Positions 18,751 to 27,990 of a DNA stretch of 64,000 nt are shown here, one piece after another. Below the pieces are notes generated by a model. That model saw only the letters and a list, made by a program, of their open reading frames with translations. It ran no database searches and was not told the origin of the DNA. The stretch lies in NCBI GenBank assembly GCA_035944135.1, contig DASZBM010000002.1, positions 62,001-126,000 of the forward strand, given 5' to 3'. The translations under genes and the position numbers were made by a program. Positions within the stretch are counted from its first letter, which is position 1; every line of letters begins with the position of its first letter. This DNA is from Acidobacteriaceae bacterium. Lineage in GTDB: Bacteria > Acidobacteriota > Terriglobia > Terriglobales > Acidobacteriaceae.

Positions 18751-20849
18751 CGAGTCAGTGTGATGGCGTGCGTAGGTTGGGTGGCGACGACGAAGAGAAC
18801 GATAGCGATGACGACGGCGGCTCCGAACGCCAGCCATCCTGCGTAGGAGCGAATGTTTCCGGACTGCATGCGGCGGGCAAGCCAGCCGAGCCCGCGGGTG
18901 CCGCCGGCCAGCGTTGCAGCACTTCCTTGCACGACGATTCCATCAACCAGACCGCCGAGAACGATGCGCGAGAGCATGAGCAGCGGCGAGACGATCAGAC
19001 GGCCGTAGATCTCATCCACCCAGTACTTGTGATCGAGCAGAGAGTAGAGGCCATGGAAGCGTGCGGCGAGTGCTGCAGCGGTGCCCGGCTTCCGGTAGTA
19101 GAAGATGTAGGCGACGAAGAAGCCGATAGCGACGACGAGCAGTGAGATGGCAGCGAGCGAAAGCTCGAGCGCGTGCGAAGTTGCGGGCGCGGGGAGCACA
19201 GTGGCCGCACCCGTGGCGAAGACGGGCTCCAGGAAGTGCTCGAACTCGTTATGGCCGCCGAGTGCGGCAGGGACGCCGACCCAGCCGCCGATGATGGAGA
19301 GGATGGCGAGGATAGCGAGCGGGACCCACATGACGGCAGGCGACTCATGGACACCGTGCGGATGTGCGGCCTGAGCTTTGTCGTGCTCGGGCCCCTCGGG
19401 TTCGGCGAGCATGACGGCGTGGGTGTCGCGGTGGAGGTGGACGGGAGCGAGGTCCTCGTCGTGATCCGCATGTGCGCCGTGGCCGTGAGCGAGTGCGGCT
19501 TCGTCGAAACGCGGCTCACCGAAAAACGTCTTGAACCAGAGGCGGAACATGTAGAACGAGGTGATGCCGGCGGTAATGAGGCCGACGGCCCAGAGCGTGT
19601 AGCCGAGCGCGCCCCCGCGGATGAAGGTCTGGTAGAGGATCTCGTCCTTGGAGTAGAAGCCGGCGAAGGGAAAGACGCCGCAGATGGCGAAAACCGCAGC
19701 GGTCATGGTCCAGAAGGTGATAGGGATGCGCTTGCGCAAGCCGCCCATGTTGCGCATATCCTGCTCGCCGCTTAGCGCATGAATGACCGAGCCGGCCGCA
19801 AGGAAGAGCAGCGCCTTGAAGAAGGCGTGCGTCATCAGGTGGAAGATGCCGGCGGAGTACGCTGCTACGCCGCAGCCAAGGAACATGTAGCCGAGCTGCG
19901 AGACGGTGGAGTAGGCGAGCACACGCTTGATGTCGTGCTGCACGGTGCCGATAGTGGCAGCGAAAAACGCTGTAGCGCAGCCAATGATGGCGACGACTGC
20001 GAGCGTGAAGGGCGAGCGATCGAACAGCACATGGCAGCGCGCGACCATGTAAACGCCGGCCGTGACCATGGTCGCCGCATGGATCAGAGCGGAAACCGGT
20101 GTGGGGCCTTCCATCGCATCGGGCAACCAGATGTACAGCGGGATCTGGGCGGATTTCCCGGCTGCTCCGACAAAGAGCAAAAGGCAGATGGCGGTGAGGA
20201 AGCCCCCCGTGAGACCGGGAGCGGAGTTGACCTGGCCAAAGACGTTGGCGAAATCGAGGGAGCCGAAGTGCGCGATGAGCAGAAACATTGCAAGCAGGAA
20301 GCCGAAGTCGCCGATGCGGTTGACGATGAAGGCTTTCTTGCCGGCGTTTGCAGCGGAGTCGCGCTTGAAGTAGAAGCCGATGAGCAGGTAGGACGCTAGG
20401 CCGACGCCCTCCCACCCAACGAAGAGCAAAAGGAAGCTGGATGCGAGCACGAGCACCAGCATGAAGAACATAAAGAGGTTGAGGTACGCGAAGAAGCGCC
20501 AGTAGCCTTCTTCCTCAGCCATGTAGCCCACCGAATAGACGTGAATCAGGAACCCTACGCCAGTGACGACGCCGAGCATGATCAGCGTGAGGTGGTCGAT
20601 CGCAAAGGCGAAATTGACCTGGAAACCGCTGATGGCGATCCACGGCGCGCCCGTCAACGTAAAGTGATCCGGCGCCCCAGCCGATTTCATGTACAGCCAC
20701 AGCTTCAAAACGATGAGTGCAGGCACCAGCGTGAAGAGCAGTGCCACGGTCGAGACAAGCGCCCGCGGAAACCTGCGGCCGAGCGTTCCGTTGATAAGGA
20801 AGCCGGCGAAGGGAAGAGTCGGTATGAGCCAGAGCAGGGTATCGTTCAT
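18747..20849 (-). CDS. nuoL: NADH-quinone oxidoreductase subunit L
   Basis: 700 residues, largest antiporter-like subunit of complex I with the long lateral helix at the C-terminus. FVGWEGVGLASYLLIGFYF has the conserved Glu; AGKSAQIPLYIWLPDAMEGPTPVSAL and LIHAATMVTAGVYMVAR have the channel Lys and His residues. A histidine-rich soluble loop (HGHGAHADHDEDLAPVHLH, about residues 470-490) lies between late helices, possibly metal-binding. It starts 18 bases after nuoK. Confidence 0.95.
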   Translation of the reverse strand: MNDTLLWLIPTLPFAGFLINGTLGRRFPRALVSTVALLFTLVPALIVLKLWLYMKSAGAPDHFTLTGAPWIAISGFQVNFAFAIDHLTLIMLGVVTGVGFLIHVYSVGYMAEEEGYWRFFAYLNLFMFFMLVLVLASSFLLLFVGWEGVGLASYLLIGFYFKRDSAANAGKKAFIVNRIGDFGFLLAMFLLIAHFGSLDFANVFGQVNSAPGLTGGFLTAICLLLFVGAAGKSAQIPLYIWLPDAMEGPTPVSALIHAATMVTAGVYMVARCHVLFDRSPFTLAVVAIIGCATAFFAATIGTVQHDIKRVLAYSTVSQLGYMFLGCGVAAYSAGIFHLMTHAFFKALLFLAAGSVIHALSGEQDMRNMGGLRKRIPITFWTMTAAVFAICGVFPFAGFYSKDEILYQTFIRGGALGYTLWAVGLITAGITSFYMFRLWFKTFFGEPRFDEAALAHGHGAHADHDEDLAPVHLHRDTHAVMLAEPEGPEHDKAQAAHPHGVHESPAVMWVPLAILAILSIIGGWVGVPAALGGHNEFEHFLEPVFATGAATVLPAPATSHALELSLAAISLLVVAIGFFVAYIFYYRKPGTAAALAARFHGLYSLLDHKYWVDEIYGRLIVSPLLMLSRIVLGGLVDGIVVQGSAATLAGGTRGLGWLARRMQSGNIRSYAGWLAFGAAVVIAIVLFVVATQPTHAITLTR

Positions 20850-20867
20850 GCGTTTTGTGCGGGCTCG

Positions 20868-21170
20868 TTAATCCTTCATAAGGTTGACCTGATCGACGTT
20901 CAAGGTCTGACGGGCGCGGAAGAGCGCGATGATAATCGCCAGACCGACAGCGGCCTCTGCCGCTGCAACGACCATGACGAAAAAGACGAAGATCTGGCCC
21001 TCAATGCGGTGCCACATGTGCGCAAACGCAACGAAGGTCAGGTTGACGGCGTTGAGCATCAGCTCGATCGACATGAAAATCGTGATCACATTGCGCCTGA
21101 TCAGAAAGGAACAGACGCCAATCGAGAAGAGCACGGCCCCGAGGATGAGGTAGTACGAGGTGGGGACCAT
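20868..21170 (-). CDS. nuoK: NADH-quinone oxidoreductase subunit K
   Basis: 100 residues, three transmembrane helices, normal NuoK length. [26 protein letters not shown] (about 23-48) includes the membrane Glu conserved in NuoK, and [20 protein letters not shown] (about 65-84) the second one. It is directly after the small membrane ORF (no gap) and 18 bases before nuoL. Confidence 0.96.
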   Translation of the reverse strand: MVPTSYYLILGAVLFSIGVCSFLIRRNVITIFMSIELMLNAVNLTFVAFAHMWHRIEGQIFVFFVMVVAAAEAAVGLAIIIALFRARQTLNVDQVNLMKD

Positions 21171-21305
21171 TTAGCGGTCCTCCTTACGGCGAAGGCGTTT
21201 GGAGATCAAAACCACGGCCAAACCCGCAACGACGCCGGCAGCAAACGACAGCCAGGACTCGCGAGATCCGGTGAAGAACAGAGCCATGGCGAGAGATGAG
21301 CACAT
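21171..21305 (-). CDS. Small single-pass membrane protein between nuoJ and nuoK
   Basis: 44 residues from ATG 21305, with AGGAG ten bases upstream and only four bases after the nuoJ stop. SWLSFAAGVVAGLAVVLISKRLRRKEDR is one transmembrane helix followed by a basic cytoplasmic tail. The stop abuts the nuoK start. A longer frame back to 21356 overlaps nuoJ and is unlikely. I recognise no family; tight packing in the operon suggests a complex I accessory peptide, but it could be a non-functional filler. Confidence 0.5.
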   Translation of the reverse strand: MCSSLAMALFFTGSRESWLSFAAGVVAGLAVVLISKRLRRKEDR

Positions 21306-21309
21306 GCGG

Positions 21310-21825
21310 CTACTGCTCCTTCCTGGCGAGGACGACTGCGCCGAGAATCGCGACAAGGATCAGGATCGAAGTGACTTCGAACGGCAGCAACTGTGAGGTG
21401 AAGAGGGTGTGCGAGAGAACCTCGATGTTGTTCACGGCGCCGGTGAGGTAGCCACCGATGGGAACGGCGCCGAGGTGATCGCGCTCCGAGAGAAAGACGA
21501 ACGTCAGCAGGCAGAAGATCGCTGCCGCACCGGGAAAGCCCGCGATCGTTGCAGCGCGCGAGAATTTCGACGCGGGGCTGGTATCTTCTTCGCCGGCATT
21601 CAGCAGCATGATGACGAAAACGAACAGCACCATGATGGCGCCGGAGTAGACGATCACCTGCGCAGCCGCCAGGAACTCCGCGCCCAGCGACCAGTAGAGC
21701 ACCGCGAGCGACATCATCACGACGATGAGCGAGAGCGCTGAGTTAATCGGGTGGCGCTGCAGCAGAAGGTTGAGCGCTCCTGCGACCGCGAGCAGACCGA
21801 AGATGATGAACAGGGCAAGTTCCAT
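21310..21825 (-). CDS. nuoJ: NADH-quinone oxidoreductase subunit J
   Basis: 171 residues, five predicted helices. LNLLLQRHPINSALSLIVVMM near the N-terminus and AAQVIVYSGAIMVLFVFVIMLLNAG (about 54-78), containing the conserved pi-bulge helix, are diagnostic of NuoJ. It is separated from nuoH by 106 bases; nuoI normally fills this place but is missing. It opens the J-z-K-L-M-N part of the operon. Confidence 0.95.
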   Translation of the reverse strand: MELALFIIFGLLAVAGALNLLLQRHPINSALSLIVVMMSLAVLYWSLGAEFLAAAQVIVYSGAIMVLFVFVIMLLNAGEEDTSPASKFSRAATIAGFPGAAAIFCLLTFVFLSERDHLGAVPIGGYLTGAVNNIEVLSHTLFTSQLLPFEVTSILILVAILGAVVLARKEQ

Positions 21826-21931
21826 CGTTGCTGTCTTTAAGCTCTTTCTTACGTACGCGTGTACTTTCGATTGTAAAACGCGCAGCCTGAACAGATGCGG
21901 GCCGATTCGATGGCGCGCAAGCTGTTTTTAG
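21826..21931. other. nuoH-nuoJ gap lacking nuoI
   Basis: 106 bases with no reading frame of useful length. On the minus strand a TTTACA box followed 16 bases later by TACGTA could be a weak internal promoter for nuoJ onward. No trace of the paired CxxCxxCxxxCP motifs of NuoI is seen in any frame. Confidence 0.4.
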
Positions 21932-22993
21932 CTAGCGATACGCGAGTGCCAGGGCCGTCGCCAGGATGTTCAGGATGGCGACGGGCATAAGAAACTTCCA
22001 GCCGAAGTTCATGAGCTGGTCATAACGGAAGCGCGGAAGCGTTCCACGCACCCAGATATAGAGCAGGAGAAACGCGAGAATCTTTACGACAAACCAGAAG
22101 ATGGACAGAAGCGTGCCGATCACCGGCCCGTTCAAAATGTTGTCGAAGATATGGCCGAAGGGCGATGTGGCGCCGCCGAAGAAGAGCAGGGTAGCGACGC
22201 ACGCGACGGTAATCATGTTCGCGTACTCGGCCATGAAAAACATCGCAAACTTCATCGACGAATATTCAGTGTGATAACCAGCGACGAGCTCACTCTCGGC
22301 TTCGGGCAGGTCAAAGGGGGTACGGTTCGTCTCCGCATACGCCGCCATTATGTAGATGAAGAACGCGACGAACTGGAAGCCGCCAAAGAAGTTCCACGAC
22401 AGCAGCCCATGCGGCGACTGTACGTCCACAATGTGGCGCAATGAGAGCGAGCCCGACCGCAGGACCACGCCCACCAGCGAAAGCCCAAGCGCTAGCTCAT
22501 AGCTGACCAGTTGGGCAGAGGCGCGCAGGGAACCGAAGAGCGAGTATTTATTGTTCGAGCTCCAGCCTGAGAGCGCCACCCCATAGACCCCGATCGAGGT
22601 TATGCCCAGGATGACCAGCAGACCGATGTTGACGTCCGAGATCTGGCCGAGATCGACGGTGACACCGTGGAAGGTGAACGGCGTCACCTTTGCATACGGC
22701 ACCATTGAGATCGAGACGAGCGCGCACGAAAGCGCGATGAGCGGCGCCAGGATGAAGAGCGGGCGCTCAACCGCAAGCGGCATCATATCTTCCTTCAGGA
22801 AGAGCTTGATCCCGTCAGCTAACGGCTGCAGCATTCCAAACGGCCCGACCCGCGAAGGTCCCCACCGGTTCTGTAGGCGGCCCAGGACCTTGCGCTCCAG
22901 CAGCACGGTGTAGGCAACCGCGGTGAGCGTGATGCCCAGCACGACGACGATCTTGATAATGCTGATCAGCAAAAAGATTTCAAAGTTATGCAT
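21932..22993 (-). CDS. nuoH: NADH-quinone oxidoreductase subunit H
   Basis: 353 residues, membrane subunit at the quinone-site interface. Conserved blocks: LLERKVLGRLQNRWGPSRVGPFG (about 30-52), QPLADGIKLFLKED, YAETNRTPFDLPEAESELVAGYHTEYS (about 220-245), and the final GTLPRFRYDQLMNFGWKFLMP. Six bases follow nuoG. Sequence is complete and highly typical. Confidence 0.97.
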   Translation of the reverse strand: MHNFEIFLLISIIKIVVVLGITLTAVAYTVLLERKVLGRLQNRWGPSRVGPFGMLQPLADGIKLFLKEDMMPLAVERPLFILAPLIALSCALVSISMVPYAKVTPFTFHGVTVDLGQISDVNIGLLVILGITSIGVYGVALSGWSSNNKYSLFGSLRASAQLVSYELALGLSLVGVVLRSGSLSLRHIVDVQSPHGLLSWNFFGGFQFVAFFIYIMAAYAETNRTPFDLPEAESELVAGYHTEYSSMKFAMFFMAEYANMITVACVATLLFFGGATSPFGHIFDNILNGPVIGTLLSIFWFVVKILAFLLLYIWVRGTLPRFRYDQLMNFGWKFLMPVAILNILATALALAYR

Positions 22994-22999
22994 GTCAGT

Positions 23000-25387
23000 C
23001 TAGTCGGCTTCCGCGAAGTGGTCGGCGACTTCGCGCTGCTGGTGCTTCTGGATGTCGAGGAGCATGGGCGAGTACTTCGTGAGCGAGCCCGAGGTAAAGA
23101 GCGTGTCGGACGACGGCAGGACCAGATCTTTACGGGAGGTCGCGTTCGAAATCTGGATCAGGCCGGAGCCTGCCGGCGTGAGATGCTGATCATTTCCGCT
23201 GAACAATTGCAGGCGCAGCAGCTTGTCGTAACCGGGAACGAGGCGCTGAATCTCGTCCAGGATCGCGAACGGATCAAATGGCGAAAGCTTGGGCTCGAGA
23301 TTCTGCGCGGTGAGCCACACGGCATGGCGGTCGGCTTCGCCAGATTGCGCGCCGCGAGATTGGCCGATGTCTGCCCGGATCCCGCGCTTGCCAAACGGAA
23401 CGAGTGTCTTGACGGGATGGCCCATCTTGTCCGCGAGCCGGACGATGAGCTCGAAATCTGGTCGTGTGCCAGCTTTATCAGCGGCTTTGTTGACGAGCTG
23501 GATATCACCGTAGCTATTGGTGACCGTGCCGGACTTCTCGTACAGCATTGCCGCGGGCAGCACGACATCTGCGATTGCCGCGGTTTCGGTCAGGAAAAGA
23601 TCCTGCACGATGAGAAACGTATTCCGGAGCGCCTCCGGCGTAACTCCGTATCGCGCCACCGGGTTCGATCCGACGACGTACAGCGCCGCCAGGTTGCCGG
23701 CGTTTGCTGCGTCGAACATCGCAAGCATATCCAGGCCAGGAGTCGAGGGAGAGTTGTACTCAGCGCCAAGTGCCGAACCTGAAAGCGGCTGATAACCCGG
23801 GAGCACGTCGGGTAGTAAACCCATATCCGATGCTCCGTGCGAGTTTGCGTAATCAGCCATGCAGGCAAATTTTGCATTTGGCAGGGTGTTGACCAGCCGC
23901 GCAAGCTCGCCATCGCGCAGCTCATTGCCCACGAGCACGACAAGCTTCTCCTCACCAAGCACCGCTGTGCGCAAGTTGGAGAGTTCATCTGCCTGCGCGA
24001 TCACCGAAGCCGCGCTTGCAGCGCTATCGTCTCCGGCCAGATAGCTGACGAAGCTGCCATAAGCAAACGGCGCGACCTGGATGAACGCGTGCGCTTGCCG
24101 CCGCAGCTTGATCTCTTCTGTATTCGCGACGTATACGTGCGCTTTGTTCAGCCGAACGTTCGTGCGAATGTTCCATGCCGTAAGCGGCGCCTGGTTCGTC
24201 GGGTCGCCTCCAACCAGCAGAATCGCCGGTGCGTTCGCCACGTCGCGCTGGGAAGCAAAGCGGCCCGTCGTGCCCTGCAGAGCAGCCGCGAGGGTGACGA
24301 AATCGGCCGTGCGGTGATGGTCGATGTTGTTTGTCCCCAGCACTGTGCGCGCGAATTTCTGGAGCAGATAATTCTCTTCGTTCGTCGTGCGGTTCGAGCC
24401 GATGACGCCAAGCGACTGCGGCCCGCGCGTGTCCCGCAGCTCACGCAGCTTGTTGCCCGCGAAGGTAAGCGCGTCTTCCCATGACACAGGCGTCAGTTTT
24501 CCATCCTTGCGAACCAGCGGCTGCGTCAGGCGCTCAGTGTTGTTCGCAAAGTCAAATGCATAGCGGCCTTTGTTGCATAGAAAGTCGCCGTTCATGCCGC
24601 TCTTGTCGCGGTTATCGCCGCGGATGATTTCCGCGCCTTCGCTTACCGCGCGTACGCCAAGCGTGGTCTTGCAGCCATCGCCGCAGTGTGTGCAGATAGT
24701 CGCGACGTGGTTCATCTCCCAGGGCCGCGTCTTGTAGCGGTAGGTGCCGGAGGTCAGCGCGCCCACCGGGCAAGCGTCGATGCACATCCCGCATTGTTCG
24801 CAATCCACGCGTGCGAGATGGTCCGGCGAAAGATCGGCCGGAACGTTCGGCGCGATCACCGATGAGCTGCCGCGGTTCTGAATGCCCAACGCGAAGACGT
24901 CCATGCCCTCGCCGCACATGCGCACGCAGCGGTAGCACAGAATGCAGCGCGGCCGATCGAAGAACACGACCGGCGACCACTGCTGCTCGTCGCGGTGGTT
25001 CTTGGGCTCCGTGTAGAAGCTGTCTGCCGCCCCATACTTGAATGTCATGTCCTGCAGTTCGCACTCACCACCTGCATCGCACACGGGGCAGTCGAGCGGA
25101 TGATTGCCCAGCAGAAGCTGCAGCGTCGCCTTGCGCGCCTGCGCGATCTCCGGCGACTCCGTCGCAACAACCATGCCTTCAGTCACAGGCGTAGTGCAGG
25201 CGGTTTGCAGCTTCGGCATCTTCTCAATGCGCACCACACACATGCGGCAGGCAGCCTGCAGTGAGAGCCCGGGGTAATAACAGAAGGCCGGCACCTCAAT
25301 CCCCGCGGACTTGCACGCGTCAATAAGCAGCGTGCCCGCGGGTGCGGTGAGCTTCTGGCCGTCTACTGTGAACGATACGTCTGGCAT
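23000..25387 (-). CDS. nuoG: NADH-quinone oxidoreductase subunit G
   Basis: 795 residues. The N-terminus has a 2Fe-2S ferredoxin (AFCYYPGLSLQAACRMCVV) and CPVCDAGGECELQD; then 4Fe-4S motifs CILCYRCVRMCGE and CEQCGMCIDACPVGALT, followed by the molybdopterin-oxidoreductase-like domain (CTHCGDGCK onward; KSGMNGDFLCNKGRYAF; GSNRTTNEENYLLQKF). It links NuoF/E to the hydrophilic arm. In most complex I, NuoI and NuoB take the electrons onward; both genes are absent here. Start ATG 25387. Confidence 0.95.
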   Translation of the reverse strand: MPDVSFTVDGQKLTAPAGTLLIDACKSAGIEVPAFCYYPGLSLQAACRMCVVRIEKMPKLQTACTTPVTEGMVVATESPEIAQARKATLQLLLGNHPLDCPVCDAGGECELQDMTFKYGAADSFYTEPKNHRDEQQWSPVVFFDRPRCILCYRCVRMCGEGMDVFALGIQNRGSSSVIAPNVPADLSPDHLARVDCEQCGMCIDACPVGALTSGTYRYKTRPWEMNHVATICTHCGDGCKTTLGVRAVSEGAEIIRGDNRDKSGMNGDFLCNKGRYAFDFANNTERLTQPLVRKDGKLTPVSWEDALTFAGNKLRELRDTRGPQSLGVIGSNRTTNEENYLLQKFARTVLGTNNIDHHRTADFVTLAAALQGTTGRFASQRDVANAPAILLVGGDPTNQAPLTAWNIRTNVRLNKAHVYVANTEEIKLRRQAHAFIQVAPFAYGSFVSYLAGDDSAASAASVIAQADELSNLRTAVLGEEKLVVLVGNELRDGELARLVNTLPNAKFACMADYANSHGASDMGLLPDVLPGYQPLSGSALGAEYNSPSTPGLDMLAMFDAANAGNLAALYVVGSNPVARYGVTPEALRNTFLIVQDLFLTETAAIADVVLPAAMLYEKSGTVTNSYGDIQLVNKAADKAGTRPDFELIVRLADKMGHPVKTLVPFGKRGIRADIGQSRGAQSGEADRHAVWLTAQNLEPKLSPFDPFAILDEIQRLVPGYDKLLRLQLFSGNDQHLTPAGSGLIQISNATSRKDLVLPSSDTLFTSGSLTKYSPMLLDIQKHQQREVADHFAEAD

Positions 25388-25396
25388 GAGTTTCCT

Positions 25397-26083
25397 CTAA
25401 TGGATAGCCTCTGTGTGCTTGGTGGCATGAGGCTGCGACTGAACCTGAGCAAGCGCTGCTTCGACGACAGGGACGATGTTTCTGGGATCGCCGCTTTCCG
25501 CGTTCGCCCCGCAGATCACCTGCTGTTTATGGTCGGTGACCACGACGATTGTAGGAGTCCAGCCAACGTTCAACCGGCGTCCCAAATCGACGTCCGCGTT
25601 AACCTGCTTTGCCAGTGAACCATCGGGGTCAACTAGGAAGGGCATCTGCTTCCCGTGGCGTTGCAACCACATCCGAGTAAACTGCAGCACGTCCTCCTTG
25701 CTCGAGATGGACATCTGTGCAGCGAAGAGATCGGTGCGGAACTGGTTCGCGAGCTGGGGATTGATCCGATCCTCAATGTAGCGGGCGCACACGGCCCCTT
25801 CGAATGTCCAGACATGGCTCGGGATTGGGAGGTCGTAACGCTCAATGGGAACGTGGGTCTCTGCTGCGGCTTTCAATTCGATCGGATGAGCTGCGGCGCA
25901 GTGCGGACATCCAAGGTCTTCAAACACGACGATGGCGACCTTGCTGTTTCCTGGCGGTTTGAGCAGCGAGAGATTCTTCAGGACGCCCGTCGGAGCCTGC
26001 GAGGTGAATTGTGCGCGAGCAGCAACGGGCAGACATAAAGCGGCTGCGAGACTTGCATATCGCATCATTTGAGACCAACGCAT
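25397..26083 (-). CDS. DsbA/DsbG-like thiol:disulfide oxidoreductase inside nuo operon
   Basis: 228 residues. AGGAGG sits six bases before ATG 26083 (and directly against an alternative ATG at 26089), which decides the start. MRYASLAAALCLPVAARA is a signal peptide, so the protein is periplasmic. The thioredoxin-fold active site is CPHC in VVFEDLGCPHCAAAHPIE; NVGWTPTIVV holds the cis-proline. The insert between them is helical, as in DsbA/DsbC-like proteins. It lies between nuoF (37 bases) and nuoG (9 bases). A periplasmic redox protein is unexpected among genes for the cytoplasmic arm; either an assembly role or chance capture is possible. Confidence 0.8.
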   Translation of the reverse strand: MRWSQMMRYASLAAALCLPVAARAQFTSQAPTGVLKNLSLLKPPGNSKVAIVVFEDLGCPHCAAAHPIELKAAAETHVPIERYDLPIPSHVWTFEGAVCARYIEDRINPQLANQFRTDLFAAQMSISSKEDVLQFTRMWLQRHGKQMPFLVDPDGSLAKQVNADVDLGRRLNVGWTPTIVVVTDHKQQVICGANAESGDPRNIVPVVEAALAQVQSQPHATKHTEAIH

Positions 26084-26120
26084 CGTCATCCTCCTCTCTG
26101 TGCTTTGCGGTTTCACGCGA

Positions 26121-27455
26121 TCAATGAGCTCCAGCAAGTTCGGGTTCGCCGACCGGCTGAATCTGAATGAGCAGCGGCTCCGTGCGCTTGCCCTCGAGAT
26201 ACTCCTCAAACTCCGAGCGGAACTTCTTCACAAACCCGAGCGTAGGCATCGCTGCCGCATCGCCGAGCGGGCAGAAGGTGCGGCCCATCATGTTCTCGGC
26301 CAGATACTGAATGTTGTCGATGTCCTTCTTGTTGCCGCCGCCGGCATGGAAGCGCACCAGCGTCTTCTTCAGCCAGTCCGTGCCTTCGCGGCAGGGAATG
26401 CACCAACCGCAACTCTCATGCTGATAGAACTTGATGACCCGCATCGCGAACTCAACGATGGACACCGTCTCGTCGAGAACAACGATGCCACCGGATCCGA
26501 GCATCGTTCCAGCCTTCGCCATCTGGTCGAAGTCCAGCCCGACATCAATCTCATCGGCCTTGAGCACCGGGCAGGATGATCCGCCGGGGACAACCGCCTT
26601 CAACTGCTTACCGTCCTTGATGCCACCCGCGACCTCGTAGATCGCCTTGCGCAGCGAGTAGCCCATCGGCAGCTCGTACACGCCGGGCTTGTTCACATGC
26701 CCGCTGATGCCAAACAGCCGCGTTCCGCCGTTGCGCTCCGTGCCGAGCTTCGCGTACGCCTCGCCGCCCATCAGCAGAATGTGCGGCACGCTCGCAATCG
26801 TCTCCGCGTTGTTGATGACGGTAGGCCCGCCGTATAAACCCACAACAGCAGGGAAGGGCGGCTTGATGCGCGGAACGCCACGCTTGCCCTCGAGCGACTC
26901 CATCAGCGCAGACTCTTCTCCGACCTCATACGCGCCCGCGCCGGTCTGCGTCACGATGTCGAAGTCCACGCCATCCTTGCCGAAGATGTTCTTGCCCAGG
27001 AAGCCCTTCGCATACGCGTCCGCGACGGCCTTCTCCATAATCTTCAGCAGGTAGCGATACTCGCCGCGCAGATAGATGAACCCCATCTTCGCGCCAATCG
27101 CGAGTCCGGCAATCATCGTACCCTCGATGATCGCGTGCGGGTCGTCGATAAAGATGACGTGGTCCTTGCACGTGCCCGGCTCGGACTCATCACCATTTAC
27201 AAGCACGTACTTCGGCTTCTCGCTCTGCTTGGGCACAAAGCTCCACTTCAGACCGGTCGGAAAACCTGCGCCGCCGCGCCCGCGGAGGCCACTGGCTTTC
27301 ATCTCGTTGATGATCCACTCCGGGCCTTTTTCGAGAGCAAGCTGCGTCGCTTTATAGCCGTCGAGCTCAAGGTACTTATCGATATCGGACGCGCCCTGGC
27401 CGAAGCGCCGCTTGAGCACGATCACCTCGTCGGGATGGCTGACGGAATTCGGCAT
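26121..27455 (-). CDS. nuoF: NADH-quinone oxidoreductase subunit F
   Basis: 444 residues from ATG 27455, overlapping the nuoE stop. FMN- and NADH-binding subunit: SGLRGRGGAGFPTGLKW (about 55-71), NGDESEPGTCKDH, LRGEYRYLLKIMEKAV, and the 4Fe-4S (N3) motif ESCGWCIPCREGTDW with a later Cys in GRTFCPLGDAAA. Electrons from NADH enter the complex here. A longer in-frame ORF upstream is nuoE sequence in another frame. Confidence 0.96.
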   Translation of the reverse strand: MPNSVSHPDEVIVLKRRFGQGASDIDKYLELDGYKATQLALEKGPEWIINEMKASGLRGRGGAGFPTGLKWSFVPKQSEKPKYVLVNGDESEPGTCKDHVIFIDDPHAIIEGTMIAGLAIGAKMGFIYLRGEYRYLLKIMEKAVADAYAKGFLGKNIFGKDGVDFDIVTQTGAGAYEVGEESALMESLEGKRGVPRIKPPFPAVVGLYGGPTVINNAETIASVPHILLMGGEAYAKLGTERNGGTRLFGISGHVNKPGVYELPMGYSLRKAIYEVAGGIKDGKQLKAVVPGGSSCPVLKADEIDVGLDFDQMAKAGTMLGSGGIVVLDETVSIVEFAMRVIKFYQHESCGWCIPCREGTDWLKKTLVRFHAGGGNKKDIDNIQYLAENMMGRTFCPLGDAAAMPTLGFVKKFRSEFEEYLEGKRTEPLLIQIQPVGEPELAGAH

Positions 27456-27964
27456 TACTTCACGTCCTTTCCGCGGCCGGCAGCGTAGTCGTCCAGCACC
27501 TGATCCATCTTCTCGGGCGTCAGGAATTCGTGGAAGTCGTAGTTCACCTGCGCGGCCGGAGCCCAGCAGCACGCGCCGATGCACTCGACTTCTTCAAGCG
27601 AGAACAACCCATCCGGCGTCACGCCCTTGTGACCTACGCCAAGCCGGTGCTTGCAGTGGTCCAGCAACTCATAGCCACCGCGCAGCATGCACGAGATGTT
27701 GGTACAAATCTGCACGTTGTATTTACCCGCGGGCTTGGTGCGCAGCATCGAGTAGTAGCTCAGCACGTTGCGCACATCGAGCTCGAGGATGTCGAGCCGC
27801 TGTGCAAGCTCGGCGACAACCTCGTCCGAGACGTAGCCGACCTCATCCTGCGCGTAGAGCAGCATGGGCACGAGCGCCGAGCGCTTGACTGGATAGAGCG
27901 TCACCAGCTTGTCAAAGCGTGCGGCGAGCTCGGGAGAAAAAATCGTGTTGGCGATGGCGGCCAT
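27455..27964 (-). CDS. nuoE: NADH-quinone oxidoreductase subunit E
   Basis: 169 residues, thioredoxin-like 2Fe-2S (N1a) subunit. The four cysteine ligands are in QICTNISCMLRGG (Cys-x4-Cys) and VECIGACCWAPA (Cys-x3-Cys). The N-terminal helical part (LYPVKRSALVPMLLYAQDEVGYVSDE) is typical. It overlaps nuoF by one base. Upstream a 26-base A-rich stretch separates it from the hypothetical gene at 27991. Confidence 0.95.
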   Translation of the reverse strand: MAAIANTIFSPELAARFDKLVTLYPVKRSALVPMLLYAQDEVGYVSDEVVAELAQRLDILELDVRNVLSYYSMLRTKPAGKYNVQICTNISCMLRGGYELLDHCKHRLGVGHKGVTPDGLFSLEEVECIGACCWAPAAQVNYDFHEFLTPEKMDQVLDDYAAGRGKDVK

Positions 27965-27990
27965 AAGAATCAGAGATCAGAAAACAGAAA

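Noticed and set aside
24612-25064. Extra frames within nuoG
   Set aside because: Arg/His-rich out-of-phase translations of a conserved gene.
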